Assembly (NCBI RefSeq): GCF_963676735.1
Contig: NZ_OY781464.1
Span: 5,219,925 to 5,283,924 of the forward strand
Reading direction: 5' to 3'
Origin: an uncultured Draconibacterium sp.
Lineage (GTDB): Bacteria; Bacteroidota; Bacteroidia; Bacteroidales; Prolixibacteraceae
DNA: 64,000 nt
The notes under the pieces are model-generated. The model was not told the origin of the DNA and searched no databases. It was given only the letters and a program-made list of their open reading frames with translations. Position 1 is the first letter of the stretch; the number at the start of each line of letters is the position of its first letter. Positions 63,201-64,000 of the stretch are shown here, in pieces. Position numbers and translations under genes: made by a program.

Positions 63201-64000
63201 GCGGTCTGGTAACGATAGCCGACACCACAGCTACAGCCAGCATAAACGATAACGATGCGGCCTCCGTAGCCATTGCGGGAGTAAGTGTAGATGAAGACGC
63301 CGGAGAGGCCATCTTCACGATCACCCTCAGCGGTAATGTACAGGATGCCTTTAGCGTAGATGTATCCACCGCCAGCGGGACAGCCCTTGCCGGCAGCGAT
63401 TACACCTCCGGCAGCGCCACGCTGACCTTCAGCGGCGACAAGCTACAGGACCAGGATACCATCCACTTCGCGGTAGCCATAACAGACGACAGTCTGCTGG
63501 AAGCCACGGAAAGCTTCACCGCCGGATTAAGCAATATCAGCGGCGGTCTGGTAACGATAGCCGACACCACAGCTATCGCCAGCATAAGCGATAACGATGC
63601 GGCCTCCGTAGCCATTGCAGGAGTAAATGTAGATGAAGACGCCGGAGAGGCCATCTTCACGATCACCCTCAGCGGTAATGTACAGGATGCCTTTAGCGTA
63701 GATGTATCCACCGCCAGCGGGACAGCCCTTGGCGGCAGCGATTACACCTCCGGCAGCGCCACGCTGACCTTCAGCGGCGACAAGCTACAGGACCAGGATA
63801 CCATCCACTTCGCGGTAGCCATAACAGACGACAGTCTGCTGGAAGCCACGGAAAGCTTCACCGCCGGATTAAGCAATATCAGCGGCGGTCTGGTAACGAT
63901 AGCCGACACCACAGCTATCGCCAGCATAAACGATAACGATGCGGCCTCCGTAGCCATTGCAGGAGTAAGTGTAGATGAAGACGCCGGAGAGGCCATCTTC
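30263..64000 (+). CDS. giant HYR/Calx-beta surface protein, 3' end beyond window
   Basis: One frame, begun at ATG 30263, is still open at the window end: 11,246 codons so far. I checked the frame roughly every kilobase and found module sequence and no stop at each point. A signal peptide with a long N-region (hydrophobic I-V-L-L-L-T-L-A-L-L-A-I-S-S, cleavage V-N-A51/Q-A) is followed by ~180 residues of Ig/PKD-like sequence. Then come HYR modules to ~residue 4210, diverged Calx-beta modules to ~7800, and near-identical Calx-beta repeats to the edge. An alternative start is ATG 30302. The protein must be exported and probably forms a very long filament or adhesin; in Bacteroidota such proteins usually end in a type IX secretion or gliding-associated C-terminal domain, not visible here. 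No partner genes are adjacent. Upstream are a pseudogene and a Crp/Fnr gene. Confidence 0.93.
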   Translation, partial: MDTKLSSVHKSCIMRSLFNCAVFANLQKHARPAIVLLLTLALLAISSVVNAQAVIRVTGETTICENETTTLDVIIPGGVSPFTVVFSDGTNDSTITNYTSNPNPESATYGGAPIEVSPLVSTNYQLISVTDANNFSLPIDETPVGVTVNPLVKNLVVTVNAGNPICPGVNFTITVSGDNLQSAELWNAAETEKVADLPSSTVSISGATDFYIHAISNGDCQISQLLSLSLESVLPEITCPGNDTLNPLANCQVELPDYISATTFSDNCTAEGAITVTQTPAAGSTLTGDETTQLVTMTATDEVGNENSCSFSVTLIDSENPVITGTATSQTVNSNNGNCGYVVSGAEFDPTTFSDNCTVSKVTYNINGAGEFGSDQSTTLDGVTLSGGANTIVWTAYDQHNNTATWQFTITIEDNTPPSFDNCPSADQQLATNAGDCNAVLPDYVSLLSITASDNCTAAEDMVFTQSPEAGTSLTGGHNSEETITITADDGNGNTVDCSFTVVVKDETSPSIQDLPANISVNNDADQCGAVVSWTAPTPADNCLNPVIAQTAGLTSGELFPIGTTTVSYQATDGAGNTHTESFTVTVSDNQNPEIACPDAIAVSADAGKDYATVTYSTPSGTDNCAGATTTQTAGLSSNSQFPIGTTINTFEVTDAVGNTNSCSFSVTVTDTEKPVISGCPENISVNNDNGECEAVVTWLAPSASDNYSPLDSMSWSISHASGSSFPVGTTTVTYTITDEAGNESLPCSFTITVTDNEKPVLTNCPGNLSRTSNEGSCIADVSWTEPNVSDNCTAVPSIIWEKSHNPGDEFNLGTTVVTYTAEDEYGNVSDVCSFTVTVTDDQRPVIANCPTDITQSVDQDSCNAIVTWTEPTATDNCADSGSLTWTKSALPGATFDVGTTTVSYTVEDTSGNTSNTCSFDVTIVDSEAPTAVCADLTLNLDASGEAVITVADIDNGSTDNCTAPENLIKSISKSTFTCASIGANTVTYIVKDLSGNADTCTATVTITDNSAPVINAKATTVDRNINTDAGACNFTVKTSELDPTVTDNCSGAVLSYEVTGATLLSGTGTIKGKVLNVGDNLITWTASDGTNDELAPLQFTVTVVDNQEPVISSIANQFRATTDACTYIIQGDEMVPTFSDNCGDGNLTISYKINSSDWVYASTLNGEVISKGINTITWRADDGANIKTILFRLTVEDEEAPTISSINNISTTVSNGCAATVSWTTPTVTDNCDSAPGLQKIAGPASGTNLNVGVYTVIYRASDEDDNTSEMSFTITVADLDAPIVVCPEGSTPEVPFEEDAGEGLCFFTVPDDRFDPDTIVENCDYTLTNSFDGTATLVGKQLPVGEHTILWIAEDDAANADTCAIYVRIVDTQYPTYELVSGSFTRNTDPGECYYTIPGPDFDPKNLNDNCGIDTVHYEITGGDLAEPVTGANSLSNLPSLAPSTTAYSIKWTITDENDLTVQSTPFTILVRDIEGPTFTCYGNESRQATDGCEYTISGTELDPNNLNDNCDNPEDLVLTYTINGTPGTGSLNGITLDIGTHTIVWTATDSKNNTTSCTFKLFIYDGEDPAISTILDQAKPVDEGRCYYEAKNGEFNPTVSDNCGSVTLVNMLNNSSTLDGYQFPVGPTTVIWRATDSSGQTSEMSFVVTVNENEPPTFDLAASATKDANSNCVYRVVGTEFDPTNMDDNCSSVFNVTNDYNNYKTLADAEFPVGTTVVNWTITDQRLNSHTETITITVEDNAAPTIMCPASSYVRIFDDGQIYYTVGTDEFQPIVEDNCGISSYTHNYNGGGTSLTGVQLPEGTHTIKWTATDESNNSTSCDVVVHVTNSTYPPITCAGNYSVNTNNGVCTFDVTTTDYDATSTSPAAIITNNITDTASLSGHTFSEGINYITWTATHVVGEYTYETTCQSYLIVTDNEDPEITAPADISTANNDGCYASGVSLGTAVTNDNCGISYTTNNAPSHFPIGTTTVTWWTYDVNGNYSSDVQLVNVTDEVAPSLSCTGAVCREADDLTATHYAVNGKELDLYSVYDCSGVTITNSYNGSSTLANENIPVSGSPYTITWTATDTAGNVSTCDMELSIYATDAPSVTCRADISVATNAGICSYTVQGAEFDIQPYAGFSGTLTNNITESASLAGAVLDKGAHTVIWTATENGFSNTCCEYTITVYDNEDPVPTWPEDLEVNISSGCSYTFETLGTPTFTDNCDDNATIQSRTYRSPSGNTFDIGTHSVYWWARDTHGNEVSHTQNVKVNDNISPVIDCPGSRYYAEFDNLSVTYFTITGVYSYRPDASDNCDLKSYINDKSGTYTLHGQRLEEGEHVITWTATDYSDNTDVCSINFTIYDSFDPLFDCEDYAAKNSTTDECGYLVTADELDAEWTSISVVPGRTLINDFNGTGTLAGEVIPIGQTIIKWTASQTIDGTTYTDSCFTTIDVDDNQVPTASSWPADITEDIDPGTCYATNITLGSPVVNDNCDSGDLTITNNAPTQYAVGENQVLWTVTDNGGNRLTYIQKVTITDNEGPVMSACPDNIVLTASEEDCEAVHNWTPPTASDACSGIKSLLPNYPPGTSFPLGETTVTYTAIDNKDNVSTCSFTVTVNDEAPTVSCLAEDQTRNTDPNSCEYTVLGNEFDPTGRTDNCGISEVRYRYTDKTGTHTGTNTLSGVQIERPNNVEGAVVPVTITWIVTDASNLKDSCSFDLSIIDNQGPVISVPGNQVRGTDTGKDYYTIQGGEFDDVVATDACGIVTKLNNELGLTTLAGQHLPLGNDTIMWYAIDDYGNRSEALFFVQILDDEAPSVTSTPGDFTVTTSTTTGDCEAVVIYTAPVFADNVDGTDLAGTLTSGASTASGETFPIGDTDVAYTYTDAAGNSTTETFTITVVDDEDPTISCVAGSPFTETTDEDKAYYTIQGSEYDPSFSDNCGATIRNSFNNQSSLDGARIPIGDTTIVWTVTDSYGNTETCSITITVVDNQNPDPPICPEGTIARNSTIGLCGYQVAGAEYDPYNLKDNHGISKLTYSIDGGAEVGTDKNTTLGGIVIPVGTTETPITTVLWKIYDLSNNVISTCTSEFTITDNEAPVITTVSDIIQSTDVGLNTYTVKATDNWDATATDNCEISKLTYKIDEGSVEGTTATTSLEGEVLSIGNHTVLWEATDNHGLTSTGSFEITIKDTEAPVLTCNNITVELDANGDYTINTDDIDAIALGSTDNNTIDTKSVVPSVFDCNNIGENTVSLTVSDIYGNEATCQATVTVEDNTLPTVLTKNITIELDVLGNATILASNINNGSTDNCAIQSIVAGQTAFDCSHFNDNTVSLTVTDVNGNSNSANATVTVVDNIDPVAVCKNITLYLDNSGNATISGADIDNGSSDNCDLTLTPSQTLFTCSDVGVKAITLHVEDGAGNFDECTSNVTVLDTVSPIANCQNITVQLDASGEASIIASQIDNSSSDACGISTEIDIADFDCSNIGENTVTLTATDDNSNVSTCTATVTVEDNINPTALCQDISVDLDASGNASITASQLNNGSSDVCGDVTLSLNKYAFTCDDTGENTITLTAEDEQGNTHTCTSTVTVNDVTNPTAICKAITVALDASGNASITGADVDNGSNDECGIKSLSVSPNTFTCENKGENTVTLTVTDNNDNTSQCTSTVTIIDNLAPQAECKNITVQLNSSGTASIDYTAIDNGSTDNCGITSRTVVPNTFDCLNIGTPVNVSYTVTDESGNSDNCTAIVTVEDNVPPTAACQPITIQLDADGEASIVAADIDGGSTDACGIATLSASKTDFTCLDLGENTVTLTVTDNNGKTATCNAAVTVQDTVKPVFSICPENQEPIAGTDLGLCSYQHNDDTWNATATDNCSLNTLVYSLSGATSEISGEATTLNGQVFEKGLTTVTWTATDGEGNIKICTFTVTVNDDEDPEANCQAYTAQLQRNGEVYVKFENIDNGSSDNCPNSVLQVRKDAGTVYADSVKYDCSDITGPNTIWLKITDEAGNVDSCSTTITIVDEEAPTVDADDIAELTKGTNTACTYVHGDTNWDPTDNCDASPTIAYELSGATVLAYNTANTSLLNQAFEVGETLVEWVVADHASTPNVDTVRFTVTIEDDDDPVLSVCPNNITRSINTQGTYALAISAADGLTAPEYDDNCSVTEFLWEVTGAGTAIPANASGSVPNPTTASTNPLDGIEFNVGTSIVEYVVKDAANNTDTCSFTVIVNSDPSDINVSASAITSYEDQTLGAATFTVSLPFIPSGDVCIDITSNTITEGLVNTDSVRNEATAARQICFNASNYHQPQKIYVFGVDEDIDDNDQVYSINLTINTDNTDVGSGYYNSTPANVTATNVDNDVAGITISSASNTSEPSGAGSFTVKLNSEPTDDVVFTLAINSDDETEGEITSSTTLTFTSANWSQNQTVSLQGKNDDMDDGDQTYHVTISDASSSDGKYNGNFGQDVPVVNEDDDTAGYTISAISNHTDEDGTTATFTVKLNSQPATDSDFTKNVVLTVVSSNTDEGTVDKASLTFSAANWATPQTVTVTGVDDADVDGRTNYTIQLAVDQLNTFDQYDSLDPDDVAVVNDDNDAATISIADNSIVEGDAGTDTLIFTVTQSDISVHDGFRVGFYINQISAFSTDFDFEQKSGYVYFAGNALEEQTIKIVVNGDEKVEKNEQFTVNLFTPEATVNNGKVISLSDGVALGTITNDDAATFAIADPVAITEGDAGTTELTFTVQLSQDVQVDEGDYIKIDYTTSDGTATDANNDYEPETDSLLFAGTQNEEQTFTITINGDDTVELTESFTVSLSNIRCGSLPEDILSQISFTDDQATGTITNDDAAEITIAGETVNEAAGTADFTIELDYDLQDAITIDFATSNNTAEATSDYTTVTRTSAGANAITLGAGTKSQTVSIPILSDDIAEATESFYGTISNKIDGKAQNVSFGNTQAEMTISDDDAATFAIDSVTVNEAAGTAIFTVSLSGTIQDQVSLNYASSDVSTTADEDYNALSGTLTFNAGNSNTSQNIIVTVNENNIAEPTEEYRITLSALNVNNDADITFANTVGLGTITDNDEVKITLHAFADVTETEAEQTASFYIEQDIASEYPITLLFSSQESSTPTAVSTSDFEVQTNEVVTLAANSTANTNVSATTIAGDVIAEATEYFEGLVSFSNKNGQQASFTTNGDAATATILDNDIIQFTLEDSTVTETNGDEIINYILSSNIEAEEDLVLSFTTTDNTALASEDYTDNDRSVTFLARSTSLEIPVTVLGDTRIEPTETFSGAVAMTTDNGQQYSIVKSSATYTINDDDSAVLTLSEFTYSESEVGSTLARFTVELSSAVQNEFTVDFATADITNEAVAGADYTAVIKNGVTAFKFGAAHPLTQTVTIDINNDTWVEPSEDLRGTLSNLQSAGQAVTLDGGQATLSADATIEDNDTAYISIDNVALNEDEGPAEFTLTLTGNIQDELSVDFTTTDGTAIDDDDSDYVYQSGTITFPASAVSNTKDTITIVITDDNISEPLTEQFTVNLSNIVCTGASEFTNNQGECEITDEDPVTEINLTGFTESELDANQAYNFVATMDKVAQEEIVLNFTTTAGTASHGSDITAQSAQQYIIQPGQNSVNIPIVVIADNTCEPDETFTGKITLVNANGQIISIGTSEATGTITDDDPATLTITGFDVLEDVGTADFTVELSNPVQDSISFTFQTIDNSALNGVGEDYIEVLPFTMYFGAGEPVSQTVEITINNDTYLEPKEDFTGRIHSIWANSQAVTFNGGGAWTQVSAFIQDNDPAELSVSDQTVAEGESVIFTVTLSGNVQDAFSINYTTADSSALVGSDYSSRSGTLNFGGIINEFYQISVPTTNNSIVEPEEAFKLVLSSVSNSLVSFDNLAVATIEDNDTATINLAGFSVSETDVDQTKDFTVSLSHEMQEDVQIAFATTPNTAVETGDYVVSTPTLTIPGGTTSIALPITIAGDDIVEPSENFTGTISVSDASAQAITTGTMSRVITISDDDAATIAINSPAAKTEGSTIDFTVSLTGTVQNEFTIQYLTQNNSAAAPADFTAISATSLTFGASRAAAQTVSVVTNNDSDIEPQETFYVNLQNLNTAGQNITNTVSQGTGTITDNDEATLAVTNPTVSEDGTSVSFSVSLSGTVKEEISIDYATADNDALAGSDYQSKTGTLYFGAGNSTPQTITVNILNNTVVEPDESFLLNFSNLTAAGQSVSMPVAQGTCTINDDDSADITINDRTVDEGNGTASLTLTLDNTVQNQFSLHVSSSNNTAVEPSDYTERADTTLYFGAGNNYTQTITVAIEDDNLVEATESFYLNLSSLSAAGQNITVSDSQGEISITDNDNAVVRIAASDSEVDESGSNNGQFTVSLSQQSSSATTVSYTVSGTATSASDFAALSGTITIPANTSAATIALTVLTDVIVEENESVIVTLTEVTSGDPDISIDTSNDFATIIIPDNDNAELSIANATTVAEGNSLLFTVTLNNEVEEAFDVNYTTNDGTATIADGDYSDNDGTLSFAGSAGEIKTITVTTINDNIIEAIEDITVLLESVSGTTASVAVSATQGSATGQISDNDEAIVSIVNAADVTEGGTFAFTVSVDKSVQGGFKLNYTTNNGTATSGDYTDNDNQLSFNGTVGETKTINVITTQDAIVEQQENLIVSLTSVEDNAGAVSISGEQSSGSGNILDNDQALVSIDDPEAVPEGTNVVFTVSLNADVEGGFTIAYSSISGTAAGDGTDYANNSGSITFTGNKDEAHEITVSTIDDDLLESVENFSILLEAISGTTANVVVSGSNNAGTGVLTDNDNASISIEDIELTEGSDAVFVVSLSGAVQGGFTIDYASADGTATDASGDYQNTNGTLSFIGTDGEKDTITISTTDDALLESTESFVVNLSNISNTLVTDEDNQATATINDNDSAELSVSDRSVSEGGNLLFTVALSGDVQGSFTIDYASNDVTASSIGSIDYAASTGSLSFSGTDGEIKTISISSTNNNILEPDESFELNFTDISNELVSFDAQAIGTIEDNDPATLNLTGFTATEGDVNATDSFVVSLTRQAQYDVEVNFTTTAGTATEVTDYIVTHSGVTIPAGATSVKLPLTIVGDQVAEAQESFTATISESEYNNQDVIAGTLSLPVTINDNDAAVVSINTPSAVDEGETIIFNISVDKAVEGGFDVSFATLDNTAEAGLDYSSVSDTISFTGTPGESHSFTVASSEDAIRELNETFTVSLNEILETQANVSIGTGTGTGTITDDDLASIAIGNVTVDEDVSTGYATFEVSLSGNVQESFTVNYATSDLTANVGPDYSSASGTLSFPAGSEDGDTQTFNVLINNDQVVENDESYLVTLSEISVGIVSISQNVATGIITDNDTAVVSINSPTAVTEGNNVVFTVSVDKAVQGGFTVNYQSNDGTATVAGSDYTDQDSQLSFTGTAGESHSITVATNNDAVVEATETFSILLNSISDNQGVVNISEENNQGTGTLLDNDNAAITIADVSGAENDGYITVTLLLDADVQDAFNLKVNTADGTTSLGDYTAIVNQTINFLGNAGESQTFVVSPINDNILENDETVVVSMSDLSNTMSINISDKAFVTILNDDSAALTIDSVSALEGENITLSLELSNDVQGDVVVDVSFVNTTTEPGDFNSATQSFTFSNGEKGTKEVVIATIDDETLELDETFVANIALTSGNSSIDDSDTGAGTIIDNDAAAITISDASVEEGYNINFNLELTENVEDDVVVQVYFENSTTSNDDYTSTAQNITFAAGEKGIKTVTVPTTNDNILEPTEQFVAKLTLVSGIDEINVSDTAIASISDNDAASVAIAGVNVDEDAGEAIFTITLSGNVQDAFSVDVSTASGTALAGSDYTSGSATLTFSGDKLQDQDTIHFAVAITDDSLLEATESFTAGLSNISGGLVTIADTTAIASISDNDAASVAIAGVSVDEDAGEAIFTITLSGNVQDAFSVDVSTASGTALAGSDYTSGSATLTFSGDKLQDQDTIHFAVAITDDSLLEATESFTAGLSNISGGLVTIADTTAIASISDNDAASVAIAGVSVDEDAGEAIFTITLSGNVQDAFSVDVSTASGTALAGSDYTSGSATLTFSGDKLQDQDTIHFAVAITDDSLLEATESFTAGLSNISGGLVTIADTTAIASISDNDAASVAIAGVNVDEDAGEAIFTITLSGNVQDAFSVDVSTASGTALAGSDYTSGSATLTFSGDKLQDQDTIHFAVAITDDSLLEATESFTAGLSNISGGLVTIADTTAIASISDNDAASVAIAGVNVDEDAGEAIFTITLSGNVQDAFSVDVSTASGTALAGSDYTSGSATLTFSGDKLQDQDTIHFAVAITDDSLLEATESFTAGLSNISGGLVTIADTTGIASISDNDAASVAIAGVNVDEDAGEAIFTITLSGNVQDAFSVDVSTASGTALAGSDYTSGSATLTFSGDKLQDQDTIHFAVAITDDSLLEATESFTAGLSNISGGLVTIADTTATASINDNDAASVAIAGVSVDEDAGEAIFTITLSGNVQDAFSVDVSTASGTALAGSDYTSGSATLTFSGDKLQDQDTIHFAVAITDDSLLEATESFTAGLSNISGGLVTIADTTAIASISDNDAASVAIAGVNVDEDAGEAIFTITLSGNVQDAFSVDVSTASGTALAGSDYTSGSATLTFSGDKLQDQDTIHFAVAITDDSLLEATESFTAGLSNISGGLVTIADTTGIASISDNDAASVAIAGVSVDEDAGEAIFTITLSGNVQDAFSVDVSTASGTALAGSDYTSGSATLTFSGDKLQDQDTIHFAVAITDDSLLEATESFTAGLSNISGGLVTIADTTAIASISDNDAASVAIAGVNVDEDAGEAIFTITLSGNVQDAFSVDVSTASGTALAGSDYTSGSATLTFSGDKLQDQDTIHFAVAITDDSLLEATESFTAGLSNISGGLVTIADTTGIASISDNDAASVAIAGVNVDEDAGEAIFTITLSGNVQDAFSVDVSTASGTALAGSDYTSGSATLTFSGDKLQDQDTIHFAVAITDDSLLEATESFTAGLSNISGGLVTIADTTAIASISDNDAASVAIAGVNVDEDAGEAIFTITLSGNVQDAFSVDVSTASGTALAGSDYTSGSATLTFSGDKLQDQDTIHFAVAITDDSLLEATESFTAGLSNISGGLVTIADTTAIASISDNDAASVAIAGVNVDEDAGEAIFTITLSGNVQDAFSVDVSTASGTALAGSDYTSGSATLTFSGDKLQDQDTIHFAVAITDDSLLEATESFTAGLSNISGGLVTIADTTAIASISDNDAASVAIAGVNVDEDAGEAIFTITLSGNVQDAFSVDVSTASGTALAGSDYTSGSATLTFSGDKLQDQDTIHFAVAITDDSLLEATESFTAGLSNISGGLVTIADTTAIASISDNDAASVAIAGVNVDEDAGEAIFTITLSGNVQDAFSVDVSTASGTALAGSDYTSGSATLTFSGDKLQDQDTIHFAVAITDDSLLEATESFTAGLSNISGGLVTIADTTGIASISDNDAASVAIAGVSVDEDAGEAIFTITLSGNVQDAFSVDVSTASGTALAGSDYTSGSATLTFSGDKLQDQDTIHFAVAITDDSLLEATESFTAGLSNISGGLVTIADTTAIASISDNDAASVAIAGVNVDEDAGEAIFTITLSGNVQDAFSVDVSTASGTALAGSDYTSGSATLTFSGDKLQDQDTIHFAVAITDDSLLEATESFTAGLSNISGGLVTIADTTAIASISDNDAASVAIAGVNVDEDAGEAIFTITLSGNVQDAFSVDVSTASGTALAGSDYTSGSATLTFSGDKLQDQDTIHFAVAITDDSLLEATESFTAGLSNISGGLVTIADTTAIASISDNDAASVAIAGVSVDEDAGEAIFTITLSGNVQDAFSVDVSTASGTALAGSDYTSGSATLTFSGDKLQDQDTIHFAVAITDDSLLEATESFTAGLSNISGGLVTIADTTAIASISDNDAASVAIAGVNVDEDAGEAIFTITLSGNVQDAFSVDVSTASGTALAGSDYTSGSATLTFSGDKLQDQDTIHFAVAITDDSLLEATESFTAGLSNISGGLVTIADTTAIASISDNDAASVAIAGVNVDEDAGEAIFTITLSGNVQDAFSVDVSTASGTALAGSDYTSGSATLTFSGDKLQDQDTIHFAVAITDDSLLEATESFTAGLSNISGGLVTIADTTGIASISDNDAASVAIAGVNVDEDAGEAIFTITLSGNVQDAFSVDVSTASGTALAGSDYTSGSATLTFSGDKLQDQDTIHFAVAITDDSLLEATESFTAGLSNISGGLVTIADTTGIASISDNDAASVAIAGVNVDEDAGEAIFTITLSGNVQDAFSVDVSTASGTALAGSDYTSGSATLTFSGDKLQDQDTIHFAVAITDDSLLEATESFTAGLSNISGGLVTIADTTAIASISDNDAASVAIAGVSVDEDAGEAIFTITLSGNVQDAFSVDVSTASGTALAGSDYTSGSATLTFSGDKLQDQDTIHFAVAITDDSLLEATESFTAGLSNISGGLVTIADTTAIASISDNDAASVAIAGVNVDEDAGEAIFTITLSGNVQDAFSVDVSTASGTALAGSDYTSGSATLTFSGDKLQDQDTIHFAVAITDDSLLEATESFTAGLSNISGGLVTIADTTAIASISDNDAASVAIAGVSVDEDAGEAIFTITLSGNVQDAFSVDVSTASGTALAGSDYTSGSATLTFSGDKLQDQDTIHFAVAITDDSLLEATESFTAGLSNISGGLVTIADTTAIASISDNDAASVAIAGVNVDEDAGEAIFTITLSGNVQDAFSVDVSTASGTALAGSDYTSGSATLTFSGDKLQDQDTIHFAVAITDDSLLEATESFTAGLSNISGGLVTIADTTATASINDNDAASVAIAGVSVDEDAGEAIFTITLSGNVQDAFSVDVSTASGTALAGSDYTSGSATLTFSGDKLQDQDTIHFAVAITDDSLLEATESFTAGLSNISGGLVTIADTTATASINDNDAASVAIAGVSVDEDAGEAIFTITLSGNVQDAFSVDVSTASGTALAGSDYTSGSATLTFSGDKLQDQDTIHFAVAITDDSLLEATESFTAGLSNISGGLVTIADTTAIASISDNDAASVAIAGVNVDEDAGEAIFTITLSGNVQDAFSVDVSTASGTALGGSDYTSGSATLTFSGDKLQDQDTIHFAVAITDDSLLEATESFTAGLSNISGGLVTIADTTAIASINDNDAASVAIAGVSVDEDAGEAIF
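30950..42890 (+). repeat. HYR-type module array within giant gene
   Basis: Diverged modules of about 80-95 residues, about 45 in number judged from the spacing of module boundaries (D-N/E-x-x-P-x-I). Typical features are I-x-C-P at the start, S/T-D-N-C in the middle, F-P-x-G-T-T-T-V-x-Y, and a closing C-S-F-T-V-T-V. Most modules contain conserved Cys pairs, so disulfides are likely outside the cell. A shorter variant (~80 residues: C-x-x-I-T-V-x-L-D-x-x-G-x-A-x-I, D-N-G-S-x-D-x-C) occurs in a run at ~39790-41710 and earlier near 33040. HYR modules are related to Ig folds and associated with adhesion. Confidence 0.85.
42890..53671 (+). repeat. diverged Calx-beta module array within giant gene
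   Basis: About 31 modules spaced ~330-390 bp, each ending in a D-D/N-D-x-A-x-I/V signature and containing Y-x-T-x-D-G-T-A-xx-x-x-D-Y, a G-T-L-x-F strand, and an acidic E-x-x-E-x-F motif. These acidic loops are where Calx-beta domains bind Ca2+. The first few modules (to ~44000) are the most divergent. Cys is rare here, in contrast to the HYR half. The modules differ from one another in sequence, unlike the following array. Confidence 0.85.
53672..64000 (+). repeat. ≥30 near-identical 342-bp Calx-beta tandem repeats
   Basis: From GAT at 53672 a 342-bp (114-codon) unit repeats head to tail: 30 complete copies to 63931 and 69 bp of the next at the window edge. Units differ at only a handful of sites (V-N-V or V-S-V; TTCACG or TTTACC, synonymous; CTG or TTG; T-A-I-A-S / T-G-I-A-S / T-A-T-A-S; S-I-S or S-I-N). 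One unit is 57% GC by hand count (195 of 342). Each encodes a complete Calx-beta module with 17 Asp/Glu, one Lys, no Arg and no Cys. All copies keep the reading frame. Confidence 0.97.

Noticed and set aside
30286..63996. Many minus-strand ORFs (about 60-210 residues) opposite the giant gene, including a 103-residue ORF repeated every 342 bp
   Set aside because: They are shadows of the plus-strand module codons. The repeated one exists only because the 342-bp unit happens to lack stops in that frame, and it has no start region, family or composition of its own.
53672..64000. CRISPR or other spacer-repeat array
   Set aside because: Units are contiguous with no variable spacers, keep the reading frame and encode a Calx-beta domain.
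1..64000. tRNA or rRNA genes
   Set aside because: I looked for cloverleaf-like and conserved rRNA segments in the non-coding stretches and recognised none; a tRNAscan run would be decisive.

Overview
The window looks like chromosomal DNA of a member of the Bacteroidota, probably an environmental Bacteroidales/Marinilabiliales (Prolixibacteraceae-like) bacterium. Pointers are several -7 boxes of the TAnnTTTG type characteristic of this phylum, a DUF6261-like protein, CheB/CheR-PAS fusions, and a giant HYR/Calx-beta surface protein. The family-level placement is a guess.

Layout. 1-2.0 kb: the 3' end of an MFS transporter and a DUF6261-like protein. 2.0-3.0 kb: non-coding, repeat-rich DNA (six 42-bp tandem repeats, nested palindromes, REP-like inverted pairs). 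3.0-7.4 kb: a two-gene signalling unit, a CheB-CheR-PAS fusion and a hybrid histidine kinase. 7.4-8.5 kb: a small accessory patch with an attC-like long palindrome, a truncated membrane ORF carrying a REP-like insertion, and a lipoprotein. 8.5-24.4 kb: mostly housekeeping genes: queuosine-precursor transporter yhhQ under a preQ1-I-type riboswitch, a CBM9-like protein plus glycosyl-hydrolase-like lipoprotein pair, mgsA, glmM, an ECF sigma factor with a membrane partner, rluB, an AIM24-family protein, dgt, trkH, a YgjP-type metalloprotease, and a lone HlyD-type lipoprotein. A structured, GC-rich multi-hairpin element separates dgt from trkH.

23.7-29.3 kb: a respiratory sulfur cluster. An octaheme (eight CxxCH) tetrathionate-reductase-family cytochrome, a membrane cytochrome b fused to a PAS domain, and a rhodanese lipoprotein all read leftwards and are bracketed by two Crp/Fnr regulators. 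The intergenic regions carry a CRP-type palindrome (TGTGA-N6-TCACT) and two FNR-type boxes whose centres are 21 bp apart. This suggests redox- or anaerobiosis-controlled electron transfer from the quinone pool to a sulfur oxyanion.

30.3-64.0 kb: more than half the window is one open reading frame that starts at 30263 and is still open at the window end (at least 11,246 residues). It encodes a signal peptide, a short Ig/PKD-like N-terminal region, roughly 45 cysteine-bearing HYR modules, about 31 diverged Calx-beta modules, and then at least 30 complete, nearly identical 342-bp (114-residue) Calx-beta repeats. The identical array is about 57% GC, extremely acidic, cysteine-free, and shows block-wise shuffling of a few variant sites, which points to recent expansion by recombination. 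This giant cell-surface or secreted adhesin is the outstanding feature. Its C-terminus, and so its secretion and anchoring signal, lies outside the window.
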